NCBI RefSeq assembly: GCF_000770585.1
Contig: NZ_JNCF01000005.1
Span: 1 to 64,000 of the forward strand
Direction of reading: 5' to 3'
From: Legionella norrlandica
GTDB lineage: Bacteria > Pseudomonadota > Gammaproteobacteria > Legionellales > Legionellaceae
Length of the DNA stretch: 64,000 nucleotides
Part shown: positions 37,818 to 47,670 of the stretch, piece after piece
How the letters are laid out: every line of letters begins with the position of its first letter
Position numbering within the stretch: position 1 is the first letter of the stretch
Notes under the pieces: generated by a model
Databases searched by the model: none
What the model saw: the letters and a program-made list of their open reading frames with translations, nothing else
What the model was told of the DNA's origin: nothing
Program-made: the position numbers and the translations under genes

Positions 37818-38822
37818 ATGGACGCCATCAAAGCCTGCTTCTCACCCGGTGCAACAGGGCTGCTCTCTCCCTTGCAGGATTTTCTGGAAGATGAGCACGT
37901 TTCTGAGATTTTAATCAATAAGCCCAAAGAGGTTTTTATCGAGCGACACGGGCAATTGACTCGTTTTGATATTCCGGTATTAACGTCTCAATACCTGCGG
38001 CGTTTGTTTTTACTCATAGCCAATGAAAACAAACAAACTGTATCGGAAGTCTCGCCCGTGCTTTCGGGCAATCTGGCCGATGGCTCAAGAGTACAACTGG
38101 TGATTCCTCCGGCTTCTCTTTATGAAACGCTCTCTATTAGAAAATTCACCTTAAAGCAGGTCAGCTTCGAAGAGTACGATGCCATGAACTTTTTTTCATC
38201 CGCGCGAGGGGTTGGAGTTAAGGAGTATTCTGAGAGCCATAGCAAAACCGATGAATTGCTTGATTTATTCGATGCAAAAAACTGGCAGGGCTTTATAAGA
38301 CAAGCCATTTTGCAGAAGAAAAACATCATCATATCGGGTGGAACCTCTTCGGGTAAGACAACCTTTCTCAACAGTTGTGTAGGGCAAATTCCCCTTCATG
38401 AACGCATCATCACCCTTGAAGATACTTATGAAATGGATCTACCTCACAGCAATACCGTTCGATTAAAAGCATTAAAGCAAGTTGGGGATCAAACGCAAAA
38501 AGTCACCATGCAGGATTTGGTTCAAGCCACCTTAAGACTGCGTCCAGACCGCATTATCATGGGTGAAATTCGCGGACGAGAACTCTTTGATTTTGTATCA
38601 GCCTGTTCCACGGGACATAGTGGTGCACTGGCAACCATACATGCCAATAGCCCAAGAGTTGCTTTCATGCGCATGGCGCAACTCTATAAGCTTAATCAGG
38701 TTGCGGGCATGGATGAGGCTGATATTTACAAGGTATTACATGAAGTCATTGATGTTGTAGTGCAGTTGCAAAAAACGAATAGCGGCAGACGTTTGGTGGA
38801 GGTGTATTATAAACAGGCGTAA
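37818..38822 (+). CDS. lvhB11: LvhB11, VirB11-type traffic ATPase
   Basis: 334 residues. ATG 37818 has GGAGGG upstream; the frame is open a little further but those starts lack a site. Walker A ISGGTSSGKTTFLNS, Asp box LEDTYEMDLPH, Walker B LRPDRIIMGEIRG and His box CSTGHSGALATIHANS are all present. Hexameric ATPase that switches the system between pilus assembly and DNA export. Confidence 0.94.
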   Translation: MDAIKACFSPGATGLLSPLQDFLEDEHVSEILINKPKEVFIERHGQLTRFDIPVLTSQYLRRLFLLIANENKQTVSEVSPVLSGNLADGSRVQLVIPPASLYETLSIRKFTLKQVSFEEYDAMNFFSSARGVGVKEYSESHSKTDELLDLFDAKNWQGFIRQAILQKKNIIISGGTSSGKTTFLNSCVGQIPLHERIITLEDTYEMDLPHSNTVRLKALKQVGDQTQKVTMQDLVQATLRLRPDRIIMGEIRGRELFDFVSACSTGHSGALATIHANSPRVAFMRMAQLYKLNQVAGMDEADIYKVLHEVIDVVVQLQKTNSGRRLVEVYYKQA

Positions 38823-38844
38823 TCCATGGGTTGTTGCCATTGTC

Positions 38845-40716
38845 TTGATATGTGGGCTTACCGTAACCTGCCAAATGGCAGTGCTGTTAACTGGTATCGC
38901 TCAATGGGCAAGTCCGCTGGTGTTGGTTGATTTATTAACACGGGGATTTTATTGGGAAACAGCCATAGCAAGTGGTATCACTGCGCTTTTAATGAGTTGT
39001 GTGGTTGGCTTTTTGAAACAGGGATTTTACCGATACCTTTCGTTTTTAATCAGCAGCATTTTTCTGGGTGGAATGGCTGTTTTTCTGCTGGGATTTGAGC
39101 TTTATAGCTGGATTTTTTTAAGTTCTGTACAAAGCCTCTCAGGACTCATGGAGCTTGCCTTCCTTCGTTATCAAGAACCTGAGCTGTGGTATCTTTTCCT
39201 GACGGTCGAGGGGATCGTTTTTCTCCTGACATTCTTGGCTATTGCGCTTTACTTGTTTCATTGGTTTAAGCCCAACAACAAGGCACTCGGTAACGCGCAT
39301 TTTTCAAATGGTTTTGAAACTAAAAAGGCTGGATTTTTCGAGCGTCAGGAACAAAGCATCATTATTGGAAAAAAGTACGGTGCGCCTCTGTATTCAAACG
39401 GCTTTGAACACGCTCTGGTTTTTGCACCCACCGGAAGCGGTAAAACACGAAGTATCGGCATACCTAATCTTTTTAACTACCCCTATTCGGTAGTGTGTAA
39501 TGATGTAAAGCTCACGCTGTTTAAGACCACATCAGGCTATCGTGAACGTGTTTTGGGGCATCAATGCTTTTGCTGGGCACCAGCCGATGAGAACCGAATC
39601 ACTCACTGTTACAATCCCTTATCTTTAATCTCTGAGGACAAAATTCAACGCCTGACCGACATCCAGCGCATAGCCCATATTTTAATTCCGGACAATAAAA
39701 AGTCCGACCCTATCTGGCAACAAGCCTCACGCAAATTATTTAAAGTGGCTGTGCTGTACCTGCTGGATACACCGGACAGACCCACAACACTTGGTGAGAT
39801 AAACCGCTTGGTCAAACAAGCTGGATTTGATGATTGGCTGGCCTCAGTTTTGGAAGAAACCGATCATCTAGACCCTGAGTTTTACCGCAATGGCTATTCC
39901 TATTTGAATAATCATGAAAAAACGAGAAGCTCGATTCTTGAAACGTTTTCAGGATACTTTGAGTTATTCGATGATCCAACCATTGATGCAGCCACAGCGC
40001 GTTCTGATTTTGATTTACGCCAGTTAAGACGAGAAAAAATAACGATTTACATAGGCTTTACCGATGATGACATGGAAAGGCTCTCACCATTACTAACACT
40101 GTTTTGGCAGCAGCTTATTTCTGTCATGATTAAAAAAATCCCCGACCCAGTGGATGAACCCTATCCGCTGTTATGCCTGATTGATGAATTTTCGTCATTA
40201 GGCCGTATCGAAAGGCTAAGACGCTCACTAAAATTGCTGCGCGAATACCGTGTGCGTTGTGTGCTCATCATGCAATACATTGCCCAAACCTATGAACAAT
40301 ATTCCCATGACGAAGCCAAAGCCTTTACCAACATTAAAACCAAAATAGCTTTTGCCACGGAGGACATCCACGATGCGGAGTATGTCAGTAAATTGCTGGG
40401 TACGCGCACCGTGAAAGTATCCGCAGGCTCCACCAGTACCCAAACCCAAGGTTATTCCGAGTCTAAAAGCTACAACTATCAGGCCATCCCTTTATTAAGA
40501 CCGGATGAAGTCATGCGTTTACCCGAAGATAAAACCCTGATTATGCGAACAGGTCATGCACCAGTAAAAGCAGAACAAATGGTTTGGTATTTGGATACCA
40601 CAATGAAGCATTTAGCCTGCGGCAGTACCGAAGTACCGCGCCAAAACGTTACGCATCATCCATTTGTCCATCAGGCATCGGATAAATCGCTGATGCCTGA
40701 AGCACTCGAACTATAA
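38845..40716 (+). CDS. lvhD4: LvhD4, VirD4-type coupling protein
   Basis: 623 residues from the in-frame TTG 38845. The start is doubtful: the frame is open back to 38812 and encodes NPWVVAIVLICGL, part of the first membrane span, but has no ATG or GTG. Several N-terminal spans, then Walker A VFAPTGSGKTRSIGIPNL, NDVKLTLFKTTSG, Walker B LLCLIDEFSSLGRIERL and the QYIAQTYEQY segment. Brings the relaxase-DNA complex to the Lvh channel. Confidence 0.9.
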   Translation: MICGLTVTCQMAVLLTGIAQWASPLVLVDLLTRGFYWETAIASGITALLMSCVVGFLKQGFYRYLSFLISSIFLGGMAVFLLGFELYSWIFLSSVQSLSGLMELAFLRYQEPELWYLFLTVEGIVFLLTFLAIALYLFHWFKPNNKALGNAHFSNGFETKKAGFFERQEQSIIIGKKYGAPLYSNGFEHALVFAPTGSGKTRSIGIPNLFNYPYSVVCNDVKLTLFKTTSGYRERVLGHQCFCWAPADENRITHCYNPLSLISEDKIQRLTDIQRIAHILIPDNKKSDPIWQQASRKLFKVAVLYLLDTPDRPTTLGEINRLVKQAGFDDWLASVLEETDHLDPEFYRNGYSYLNNHEKTRSSILETFSGYFELFDDPTIDAATARSDFDLRQLRREKITIYIGFTDDDMERLSPLLTLFWQQLISVMIKKIPDPVDEPYPLLCLIDEFSSLGRIERLRRSLKLLREYRVRCVLIMQYIAQTYEQYSHDEAKAFTNIKTKIAFATEDIHDAEYVSKLLGTRTVKVSAGSTSTQTQGYSESKSYNYQAIPLLRPDEVMRLPEDKTLIMRTGHAPVKAEQMVWYLDTTMKHLACGSTEVPRQNVTHHPFVHQASDKSLMPEALEL

Positions 40717-40814
40717 ACCACTACAGGAGGAAACAAAGCCAGTAATAAAATCACAAAGGATGCTCTTTAAAGAGATTATGGATTCATACAGACTTAATTG
40801 AGGTAAGAATCAGA

Positions 40815-41612
40815 ATGAATCATCTTAAAATTATAGGTACAGCAGGGCTTTTCGTGATGTCATGTGCAGCTCAGGCAAATGACAAGGAACTTTGGGCTCA
40901 TATTGAGGCGTTATACAGTAAAATTGGTACTTTGCAAACGCAAATTAACTCGATACCCCAAGGTGCACCCGGTCCAATGGGTCCAGCAGGACCAAAAGGG
41001 GAGCGAGGACCTGCCGGAACCTATACAGCAGGAGAAGGCATTTCGATCAGCAATGGTGAAATAAAAACGACTCTAACCCACCACATTGGCGAAGAATATA
41101 ACGGGGGCATTATCTTCTGGGTCGATAAAACAGGACAGCATGGATTAATTGCTTCCAAAACCGACCTCAATAACAATGAAGGGATACAATGGCGAAACGG
41201 CGAAAGTGGCAATAAAGTAACCAATGCCCGCGCTGATGGGATTTATGCAGGCGAATCCAATACCAAACTCATCATTGCCCAACAAACCATAGACAACCAA
41301 TCAGGTACCTTTGCCGCACTTCTGGCTGCAAATTATCGCGTGCTAGGCGATGGCATAACGCCTTGCCCAAACCCAACTACAGAATCACCCACTTGTTACG
41401 GGGGATGGTATTTGCCTTCAGCCTATGAATTGACCTTGCTTCACAATAATCTGCAACGTCAGGGCATTAGTACTTTTGCACCGGACTATTATTGGAGTTC
41501 GACTGAATCTGGAGTAGGTGAGGCATGGCTTCAGAATTTTTCGACTGGGGAGTTAACAGCTAGTGGCAAGGCCAATACTTTGGGGCACGTCAGAGCGGTT
41601 AGTCGATTTTAA
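40815..41612 (+). CDS. lvrE: LvrE, secreted protein with short collagen-like repeat and DUF1566-type domain
   Basis: 265 residues. Signal peptide ending AAQA, then a short helix, then a run of Gly-X-Y triplets (GAPGPMGPAGPKGERGPAG, about residues 50-68). After that comes a DUF1566/fibrobacter-like C-terminal domain (GGIIFWVDKTGQHGLIAS, WYLPSAYELTLLHNN, YYWSSTESG). Collagen-like stalks often trimerise and present a head domain at the surface. Last gene of the lvh run; a pilus-associated or adhesive role is inferred. A weak hairpin (TAACTAC at 41623 with GTAGTTA at 41644) follows. Confidence 0.82.
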   Translation: MNHLKIIGTAGLFVMSCAAQANDKELWAHIEALYSKIGTLQTQINSIPQGAPGPMGPAGPKGERGPAGTYTAGEGISISNGEIKTTLTHHIGEEYNGGIIFWVDKTGQHGLIASKTDLNNNEGIQWRNGESGNKVTNARADGIYAGESNTKLIIAQQTIDNQSGTFAALLAANYRVLGDGITPCPNPTTESPTCYGGWYLPSAYELTLLHNNLQRQGISTFAPDYYWSSTESGVGEAWLQNFSTGELTASGKANTLGHVRAVSRF

Positions 41613-41688
41613 TGTCAAGCAATAACTACTCATTTGCCTATGGGTAGTTAAAGCACATACAACTTAAAACACAAGAGTCACATCTTAT

Positions 41689-42540
41689 TTAATCAATACT
41701 AATTCCTGAGCATTGGGCAAGTTCTTTAAATGCTTTTATTAAGTTTAATATTTCCTCTTTATTGGGTGTTATCTCTTTATGAATGAACCTCCACGGGTGA
41801 TGGTAATCATTTCTGATACATGAGAGATATTCTTTAATTTGCTCTTTATGGGATTTTTCAAATTGATTGAACGGGCTTTGCGGAAGAGTCATAAGAATAT
41901 CTAGCAAATCACCAATACATAGCTTATGGGGTTTTTTATTTTTATAGTTTTCATCATTTTTGACTCTAGTATCAAATTCATAAATAAATGATATATATGA
42001 TTTATACATAATCAAACAAACCGCAGCCTCAATGCCATGTGTCAAAAGCATATATGTAGATAATTCAAGGCCATTTTGATTCAATATTACAGTCAATTCA
42101 TCTGCTATTTGATGTATTAGGCTTGTGCCTTTCTTAATTAGTTTTGATGATTCCTGAAGATGTACATTATATTTTTCAAATTTCGTATGGAATTCTTCAA
42201 AGTTGTTGTTAATCTCTTCGCTAATTTGTTGGAATCCTAGGCTCAAAAAAAGATCCCCTAATTTTTTATTAATTATCTGATTGTATTGCTTATCCAACTC
42301 CAGCCATTTCTCTGGAGCATGATCAATATTAAATGACTCATCACTTTTAAGACCATATTCAATCTCAATTTGCCTCATTTTCTGTGAAATGGGATCAAGC
42401 TCATCGCTATACTCTCCATTTGCCCATTTAGCTTCATTTTTTATATTTACAAATGCACACAAGAACGTATAACTTTCTTTTGTAGGCCGCTCTTGGTAGT
42501 TCTTGGCAGCATTTTCTATTTGCTGATCAATAGAGTCCAT
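41689..42540 (-). CDS. HEPN-like protein, possible RNase or abortive-infection factor
   Basis: 283 residues from ATG 42540 (MDSIDQQIENAAKNYQERP). Highly helical. Near the C-terminus is LSCIRNDYHHPWRFI, which fits the R-X4-H catalytic motif of HEPN ribonucleases, in a helical context (LLDILMTLPQSPFNQFEKSHKEQ). No partner nucleotidyltransferase gene is adjacent. It lies alone between lvrE and the relaxase gene, a spot where ICEs often carry cargo. The family is unknown to me and the HEPN call rests on the motif. Confidence 0.5.
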   Translation of the reverse strand: MDSIDQQIENAAKNYQERPTKESYTFLCAFVNIKNEAKWANGEYSDELDPISQKMRQIEIEYGLKSDESFNIDHAPEKWLELDKQYNQIINKKLGDLFLSLGFQQISEEINNNFEEFHTKFEKYNVHLQESSKLIKKGTSLIHQIADELTVILNQNGLELSTYMLLTHGIEAAVCLIMYKSYISFIYEFDTRVKNDENYKNKKPHKLCIGDLLDILMTLPQSPFNQFEKSHKEQIKEYLSCIRNDYHHPWRFIHKEITPNKEEILNLIKAFKELAQCSGISID

Positions 42541-42615
42541 ATAATTCAATATTAGGTAAATTTATTAAAGTATATTCAACTTTTATCATTAGCACACTTT
42601 TGTTGAAAATGGGGG

Positions 42616-42633
42616 GTTACCTTAGGGTAACCT
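42616..42633. terminator. Hairpin downstream of the relaxase gene
   Basis: GGTTACC-TTAG-GGTAACC, a perfect 7-bp stem between the relaxase stop and the start of the HEPN-like gene. There is no U tract on the minus strand, so a terminator or a protein-binding palindrome are both possible. Confidence 0.4.
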
Positions 42634-42711
42634 ACTTCAATTCTAGGCTGTGCTATTCATTCTCCAAATTTTCTACGCGGTCATAGGGTATATTTTCAGA
42701 TTTTATTCATA

Positions 42712-45360
42712 TCAACGCTCTTGATTTAACTGTTTTTCTTTATGTTTCTGATAGAAATTGTTTATCTTTTGATAAAGCTCTGGATGCCGATTTCTAACTT
42801 GTTTGACGACATCCTTATTATTTAGTATTTCATGTGAAATAGCCATGATCTCCTTATCAGCTTTTTCAGCAAAGTAACCAGTCATTCGTTGCCGCTTCTT
42901 AATAAGGGTTTCAATCTCATCAATTTGAGGAAAGTGTTTTTTCAAACTATCGGAGGATTGCTTTGATAGTTTGTCTTTGCGCTCAGTCACTTTTGTATCA
43001 ATTTTGAGTGCTTCCTGCTTCGCATAAATTCTTGCTTGGACAATAGACTGCAATTGATTCTGTTCCCCAGCGTTCAAAAGATAAGCTTCATAATGAACAA
43101 CATAATTATATGCACTCTTGATTTTATGCCCCACGCCAGCAATGTGATTGAGCACGCGACCTATGAGCTGATCCGGATTAAATCCGGCACGGGTTGCAAA
43201 GTCCAGCGGCCAATCAATCACATTATCCCTTGTGTTACTCCGCGATAAGGTTTGTTTCAGTACGTTCATGGTGGGATGGTTAATAGAATCCGCATAAATT
43301 TTGAGGCTGTCTTTATGGCGGGTCATGGCAACAAAGCTCAAGTGCCGATCCCAGTATTTGCTATCAATCAAAACCTTTGAATGTTTGACTGTCATCCCCT
43401 GTGATTTATGAACCGTCAGGGCATAACCGTAATCCATCTTAGTGTAACTACGGGGGATGGTGAGCAGCTCGCCGCTGTCGAGTTTGATTTGAAACTGGTC
43501 GTTTTTGATGGATTGAACGGTGCCCAAATCTCCGTTTCTGACTCCAAGGGTTTTATCATTTTGCCGGAATAGCAGCCGCTCCCCGATGGCTATTTTTAAC
43601 GGTTTTTCAAACCCTTGAAAAGTGATTTCTTCCAGTCCAAGTATTTGCTTCTCCTTTAATGCCAATCGTGCCTGCTCATTTAAATAGCCAACAGAAGCTC
43701 TGGTAAATGCCAACACGACAGAATCTTGCAAATTTGTCTTGCTAATATCTGCTTGCCACTCGTGGATTAAATTTTGGGCTGCAGCCTCAGTCGTCTCAGA
43801 AAAGACAATTGCGCCTTTTTCATGATAGTGGTCTACCGCCTCAGCAATCATACCTTTAGCCATATTCATACTGGCAAGCCTGTCGCCCAAATCATTTTGA
43901 CGTTTAATGTGTTCAAGCTCGATATAGCCTGTTAAGACGGCTATCCCCCTGAAAATTTCACCCTTGTGAATGGGTTTTAATTGATCCGGATCGCCCACAA
44001 GAATCACCTTGGAACCTGCCTTTTTGGCTTCACGAATCAGTAGTGCCATGCTGGAAAAATCCACCATGCCCGCCTCATCGATAATCAAAACATCGTTGCT
44101 GTTGAGCTTTAGTTGCTGGTTCGCCAATTTATAAGTCAATGAGGCAATGGTAGAGGATGCAATGCCTGTATCCGTTTGCAAGGATTTAGCAACTTTTCCA
44201 GACAAGGCAGCACCGATAACACGATAGTTGTGCTGCTCATAATGATCTTTAATCGGCTTTAACAAATAACTTTTACCTGTACCCGGCCGACCTATCACAA
44301 CTGAAATTTGAGAGCCTCCGGTAATGTAGCGAACCGCCTCTAATTGCTCATCGCTCAAGGTGTAATTTTTGATGATTTTATCGATGCCTTTATCGCCAAT
44401 AACATCCTTGTTTTTCATCATGGCTTCGACATCATCCCGCAGTTTTGCTTCCTGTATGTATTGGTGACGGGTGGTATAACACAACTGACCCCGTTCATTG
44501 CTTCCCAGCTCAATGAGATCTTTATGCCCCATAATTTGCTCAACCCAGTGCAAGTAATTCTGTGGGGTATCGCTTGAATTAAAGGTTTTAAACACTAATC
44601 GCTCTACGTCACGGCGGGTAAACACGCTGTGCTGTGCCGAAATATGGTTGATGACGTTATCAATATCATCCAACAAAACCTCCTGCCGCGCCTGCTGTAG
44701 AATGGTCTTTTCGGTGAGTAGATAATGGTTGTCTGTATCTTTGAGTTTGCCATGATGCCGTTCTGAAATGATGTGATTCAGGTCAACCGTAAAATCGAGA
44801 TTCTTCTCAAGAAAAAACTCATTTTGTATATCACGCCACTGTTCGCCCCAATAGTCTTTTTCGACAATAAATCCTTTAGCAAAAGCGGGATTCAGATCGC
44901 GTGCTTTGTATTTTGAAAATCCTGTTTTTTCCAAACGGCGGGTGGTAATCAGAATATGCGCATGAGGATTGCCATCATGGTGATCATGAATTGCAACATC
45001 AGCAGGAACCCCCTTATCAACAAAATGAGTCTGTGCAAATCGTCTTGCCAACTCAATCTGTTGCACTAAATCCAGTTCTTTGGGAAGTGCCAAAACGATG
45101 TCCTTACACACTTGAGCATCACATCTTTTTTCAGCAAGTTCGGCCTGATTCCATAAAAATTCACGGTCGGAAAATGCGTTAGGACTCCCTTCGGGTAACA
45201 GGATGTCGGAGTAAATGACATCATGACGGTTGGAATAATCATGTGTTATGCCAGTGCGTGCATCATATAACTTGGCACCAGAACGATAGCTACTGGCAGC
45301 AATGGCACTGTGGCCTTTGGCACGACTATGAATGGAGACTTGGGCAAAAGCAATCGCCAT
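42712..45360 (-). CDS. Conjugative relaxase-helicase (MobA/TraA type)
   Basis: 882 residues from ATG 45360 (MAIAFAQVSIHSRAKG, the typical MobA/TraA start). The relaxase domain has the metal-binding histidines in HDHHDGNPHAH (residues 125-135), a catalytic Tyr candidate in ASSYRSGA (about 25) and RCDAQVCKDIVLALP. A superfamily I helicase follows: Walker A VVIGRPGTGKSYLL, Walker B LIIDEAGMVDFSS, ILVGDPDQLKP and TVHKSQGMT. Would nick the oriT at 45460-45490 and unwind the strand for LvhD4. It points away from the lvh genes; the TraC/TraD-like genes are divergent across the oriT. Confidence 0.93.
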   Translation of the reverse strand: MAIAFAQVSIHSRAKGHSAIAASSYRSGAKLYDARTGITHDYSNRHDVIYSDILLPEGSPNAFSDREFLWNQAELAEKRCDAQVCKDIVLALPKELDLVQQIELARRFAQTHFVDKGVPADVAIHDHHDGNPHAHILITTRRLEKTGFSKYKARDLNPAFAKGFIVEKDYWGEQWRDIQNEFFLEKNLDFTVDLNHIISERHHGKLKDTDNHYLLTEKTILQQARQEVLLDDIDNVINHISAQHSVFTRRDVERLVFKTFNSSDTPQNYLHWVEQIMGHKDLIELGSNERGQLCYTTRHQYIQEAKLRDDVEAMMKNKDVIGDKGIDKIIKNYTLSDEQLEAVRYITGGSQISVVIGRPGTGKSYLLKPIKDHYEQHNYRVIGAALSGKVAKSLQTDTGIASSTIASLTYKLANQQLKLNSNDVLIIDEAGMVDFSSMALLIREAKKAGSKVILVGDPDQLKPIHKGEIFRGIAVLTGYIELEHIKRQNDLGDRLASMNMAKGMIAEAVDHYHEKGAIVFSETTEAAAQNLIHEWQADISKTNLQDSVVLAFTRASVGYLNEQARLALKEKQILGLEEITFQGFEKPLKIAIGERLLFRQNDKTLGVRNGDLGTVQSIKNDQFQIKLDSGELLTIPRSYTKMDYGYALTVHKSQGMTVKHSKVLIDSKYWDRHLSFVAMTRHKDSLKIYADSINHPTMNVLKQTLSRSNTRDNVIDWPLDFATRAGFNPDQLIGRVLNHIAGVGHKIKSAYNYVVHYEAYLLNAGEQNQLQSIVQARIYAKQEALKIDTKVTERKDKLSKQSSDSLKKHFPQIDEIETLIKKRQRMTGYFAEKADKEIMAISHEILNNKDVVKQVRNRHPELYQKINNFYQKHKEKQLNQER

Positions 45361-45459
45361 GAATTCACGCTCTAATCGAAGTGATCCATCGGTTGCTTTG
45401 AAAAAAGAAAAATACCTTATCCATAAAGGCATTTTTGGGATGTAGTTCTAATTTAGCAA

Positions 45460-45490
45460 ACATTCGAATGAATGTATATTGCGCCCTAGC
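45460..45490 (+). other. Probable oriT nic region (IncQ/R1162-like)
   Basis: An inverted repeat ACATTC-GAAT-GAATGT (45460-45475) is followed by ATATTGCGCCCT. R1162/RSF1010-type origins have an inverted repeat followed after six bases by the nic site in the context TG^CGCCCT, cut by MobA. Here the TGCGCCCT core and the six-base spacing both match. It lies between the divergent relaxase and TraC/TraD-like genes, the usual place. The nick would fall after G45481. Confidence 0.72.
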
Positions 45491-45606
45491 TTTCGCTTCG
45501 GGATTTTGAAGTTCGCTGCGCTCACTTTTTTGGACGATTTTCTATTGCATTTAGAGATCCTACATTGTACGCTTGATTTGTTAACCTCATTTGCGGAGAT
45601 AAAATT

Positions 45607-45813
45607 ATGTCAAAGATGACAGTATCGCAAATGGAAGCAGTACTCTTGGATAGAATCGAAAAAGCTAAAATCAAGCTGGATAAATTACAACAGAAGCATA
45701 AGCTTGAAATTGGCCATCTTGCCTACAAACACGGCCTTCATCAATTTGATACTAAGCGATTGGATGCAGCATTTTTAAAAATTGCTAGTGAATTGCGACA
45801 TGATAACGTTTAA
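45607..45813 (+). CDS. Small mobilisation accessory protein (TraC-like)
   Basis: 68 residues: MSKMTVSQMEAVLLDRIEKAKIKLDKLQQKHKLEIGHLAYKHGL. A coiled-coil helix followed by a short basic region ending in LDAAFLKIASEL is the pattern of TraC-type accessory proteins of Ti-like Dtr regions, which sit beside TraD and oriT. Overlaps the next gene by 14 bp. Confidence 0.65.
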   Translation: MSKMTVSQMEAVLLDRIEKAKIKLDKLQQKHKLEIGHLAYKHGLHQFDTKRLDAAFLKIASELRHDNV

Positions 45814-46063
45814 ACAAATTGAGAAGGAAAAGCAATTGATCGCTCGTAGTGAAAAGTCTCTTGCTCTGGAAAAATTAAAGAACCGTCGTGCAGATACTCG
45901 GCTGAAAATTGAGTTTGGAGGTTTAGTAATTAAATCAAGAATGAATCAGTTTAATAAATCTACTATTTTGGGAGCTCTTGTTTATATTTTTGATCTAATG
46001 AAGCAAGATGCGTCTCTTGAAAAGAGATTAGAAGTTAAAGGACAGCATTTGTTTAAACAATGA
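45800..46063 (+). CDS. Conjugal transfer protein TraD-like
   Basis: 87 residues from ATG 45800 (MITFKQIEKEKQLIA). RRADTRLKIEFGGLVIKSRMNQFNKSTILGALV is the TraD (Ti-type, not the coupling-protein TraD) signature: R-rich helix, LGGLV-like turn, then a LGAL helix. Likely helps the relaxosome form at the adjacent oriT. Stop overlaps a possible start at 46060. Confidence 0.75.
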   Translation: MITFKQIEKEKQLIARSEKSLALEKLKNRRADTRLKIEFGGLVIKSRMNQFNKSTILGALVYIFDLMKQDASLEKRLEVKGQHLFKQ

Positions 46064-46077
46064 TTGAGGTTTTATTA

Positions 46078-47552
46078 ATGACAGAACTTAACTATGTTGG
46101 GTATCAACTTAAAAATATAGGCAAAATAAACATTGTTTTGGGTAAAAATGGTTGTGGAAAAAGTACTCTTCTTAAGCAACTTTCAAGAAATATTGATACC
46201 AATTTATATGGAAAAATAAAATATATTACTCCTGAGAGAGGTGGTAATTTAGTATACGAACCTAACATCGATCATAATATTTCGACAAATGTTAGTTGGT
46301 TAAATGATACTCGCTATGTTAATCGACTTGAAAATTTCCGCCAGCAAAGTGTTGCCCAATTTAGAAATCTTGAACTTTTATTTCATAGGGAAGTAGAATA
46401 TCAAAAGAACTAAGATCCGATTTTAACTATACATTTGATTTGTATTTCAACAAACTAAACAAGTTATTAGATAATATTGAAGTTAAGCGATCAGGTTCAA
46501 TATTTAAAATCTACAAAAAAGGAACTGATCAAGAATTAAATCCGAATGAAATAAGTAGTGGGGAGTCGGAACTCATTTCTTTAGGAATAGAATGCCTTGT
46601 CTTTGAAAAGGAATGTAACAAAGAAAAACAAAACATTTTATTTTTAGATGAACCCGATGTCCATTTGCATCCAGATCTTCAAGCAAGGTTATGTAACTTT
46701 ATACGTGAATTAGTAAGTAATAAAAATGCCATCATTTTCTTGGCAACTCATAGCACCGCAATTTTGGGAGCATTAGAAGATTTTGAAGGTACACACATAG
46801 AATTTATGATTGCGGGACAAAAAGAACTAAATTTCAAAAAAATTTCGGATGAATATCGTAAGATACTACCAATTTTTGGAGCTCATCCTTTATCCAATCT
46901 TTTTAATCAATCTCCTATTTTACTCGTTGAAGGTGAAGATGACGAGAGAATATGGCAACAGGCAATAAGAACATCAAATAAGAAACTGAAATTGTATCCA
47001 TGCTCAACCGATGGCATATCGAACATGCCAGCCTATGAGCAAGATATCGAGCAAATAATAATGGCTGTTTATGATGATGCAAGTGCCTTCTCTTTGCGTG
47101 ATAAAGATGAAAATACTTCTAATATAGAGGATCTAAAAAAAATTAAGCGTTTTATCCTGAATTGTCGGGCAGCAGAAAATTTATTATTAACTGATCAAGT
47201 ATTAGAAACTCTCGATTTAACATGGGATGAGTTAGTAAGGAGAATTGAGACATGGCTTTCTAATAAACAAAGCCACCCACATTATCAAGTAATGTTGAAT
47301 TTTAAAGATAGTGGATACGATAGACAAAATTTTAACCTAAAAGAAATTAGAAACGACCTAATGTATTTAATTGAAAAACCGGTATCTTGGGAGGTTGCAA
47401 TAGGTAAAACTATTGGAAAATTAGTGGCCAAAGATGAATTGAAGAAAAATACCGCCCCTAACTCACATGATATCGCCGCTTATCTTGGAGAGAGGCTTGT
47501 CGAAATTTTAATTACAAACAAAGATTCTAACATTTCTAATAAAGTAAATTAA
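46078..47552 (+). CDS. ABC-type ATPase with TOPRIM-like domain (OLD-like); one single-base deletion as sequenced
   Basis: ATG 46078 has GAGG upstream; ATG 46060 overlapping the TraD stop is the alternative. N-terminal Walker A VLGKNGCGKSTLLKQL. After the break: ABC signature ISSGESELISLG, Walker B ILFLDEPDVHLHPDLQ, H-loop LATHSTAIL. C-terminal TOPRIM-like part: ILLVEGEDDERIW (Glu), LRDKDEN (Asp-x-Asp) and CRAAENLL. One A added to the A run at 46403-46406 restores the frame and gives 491 residues. This architecture is that of OLD-family nucleases, several of which act against phage. Cargo position in the element supports a defence role, but that is inference. Confidence 0.75.
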
Positions 47553-47670
47553 GCAGTAGAAATAGATTAATATACAGGCCAAGGAGCTCTTTTTATTTGA
47601 ATAAAATTATTGAAATTAATTAGTCTTAATTATATATTGCATTTGTTTTTAGGATGTAGGATAGATTTAA

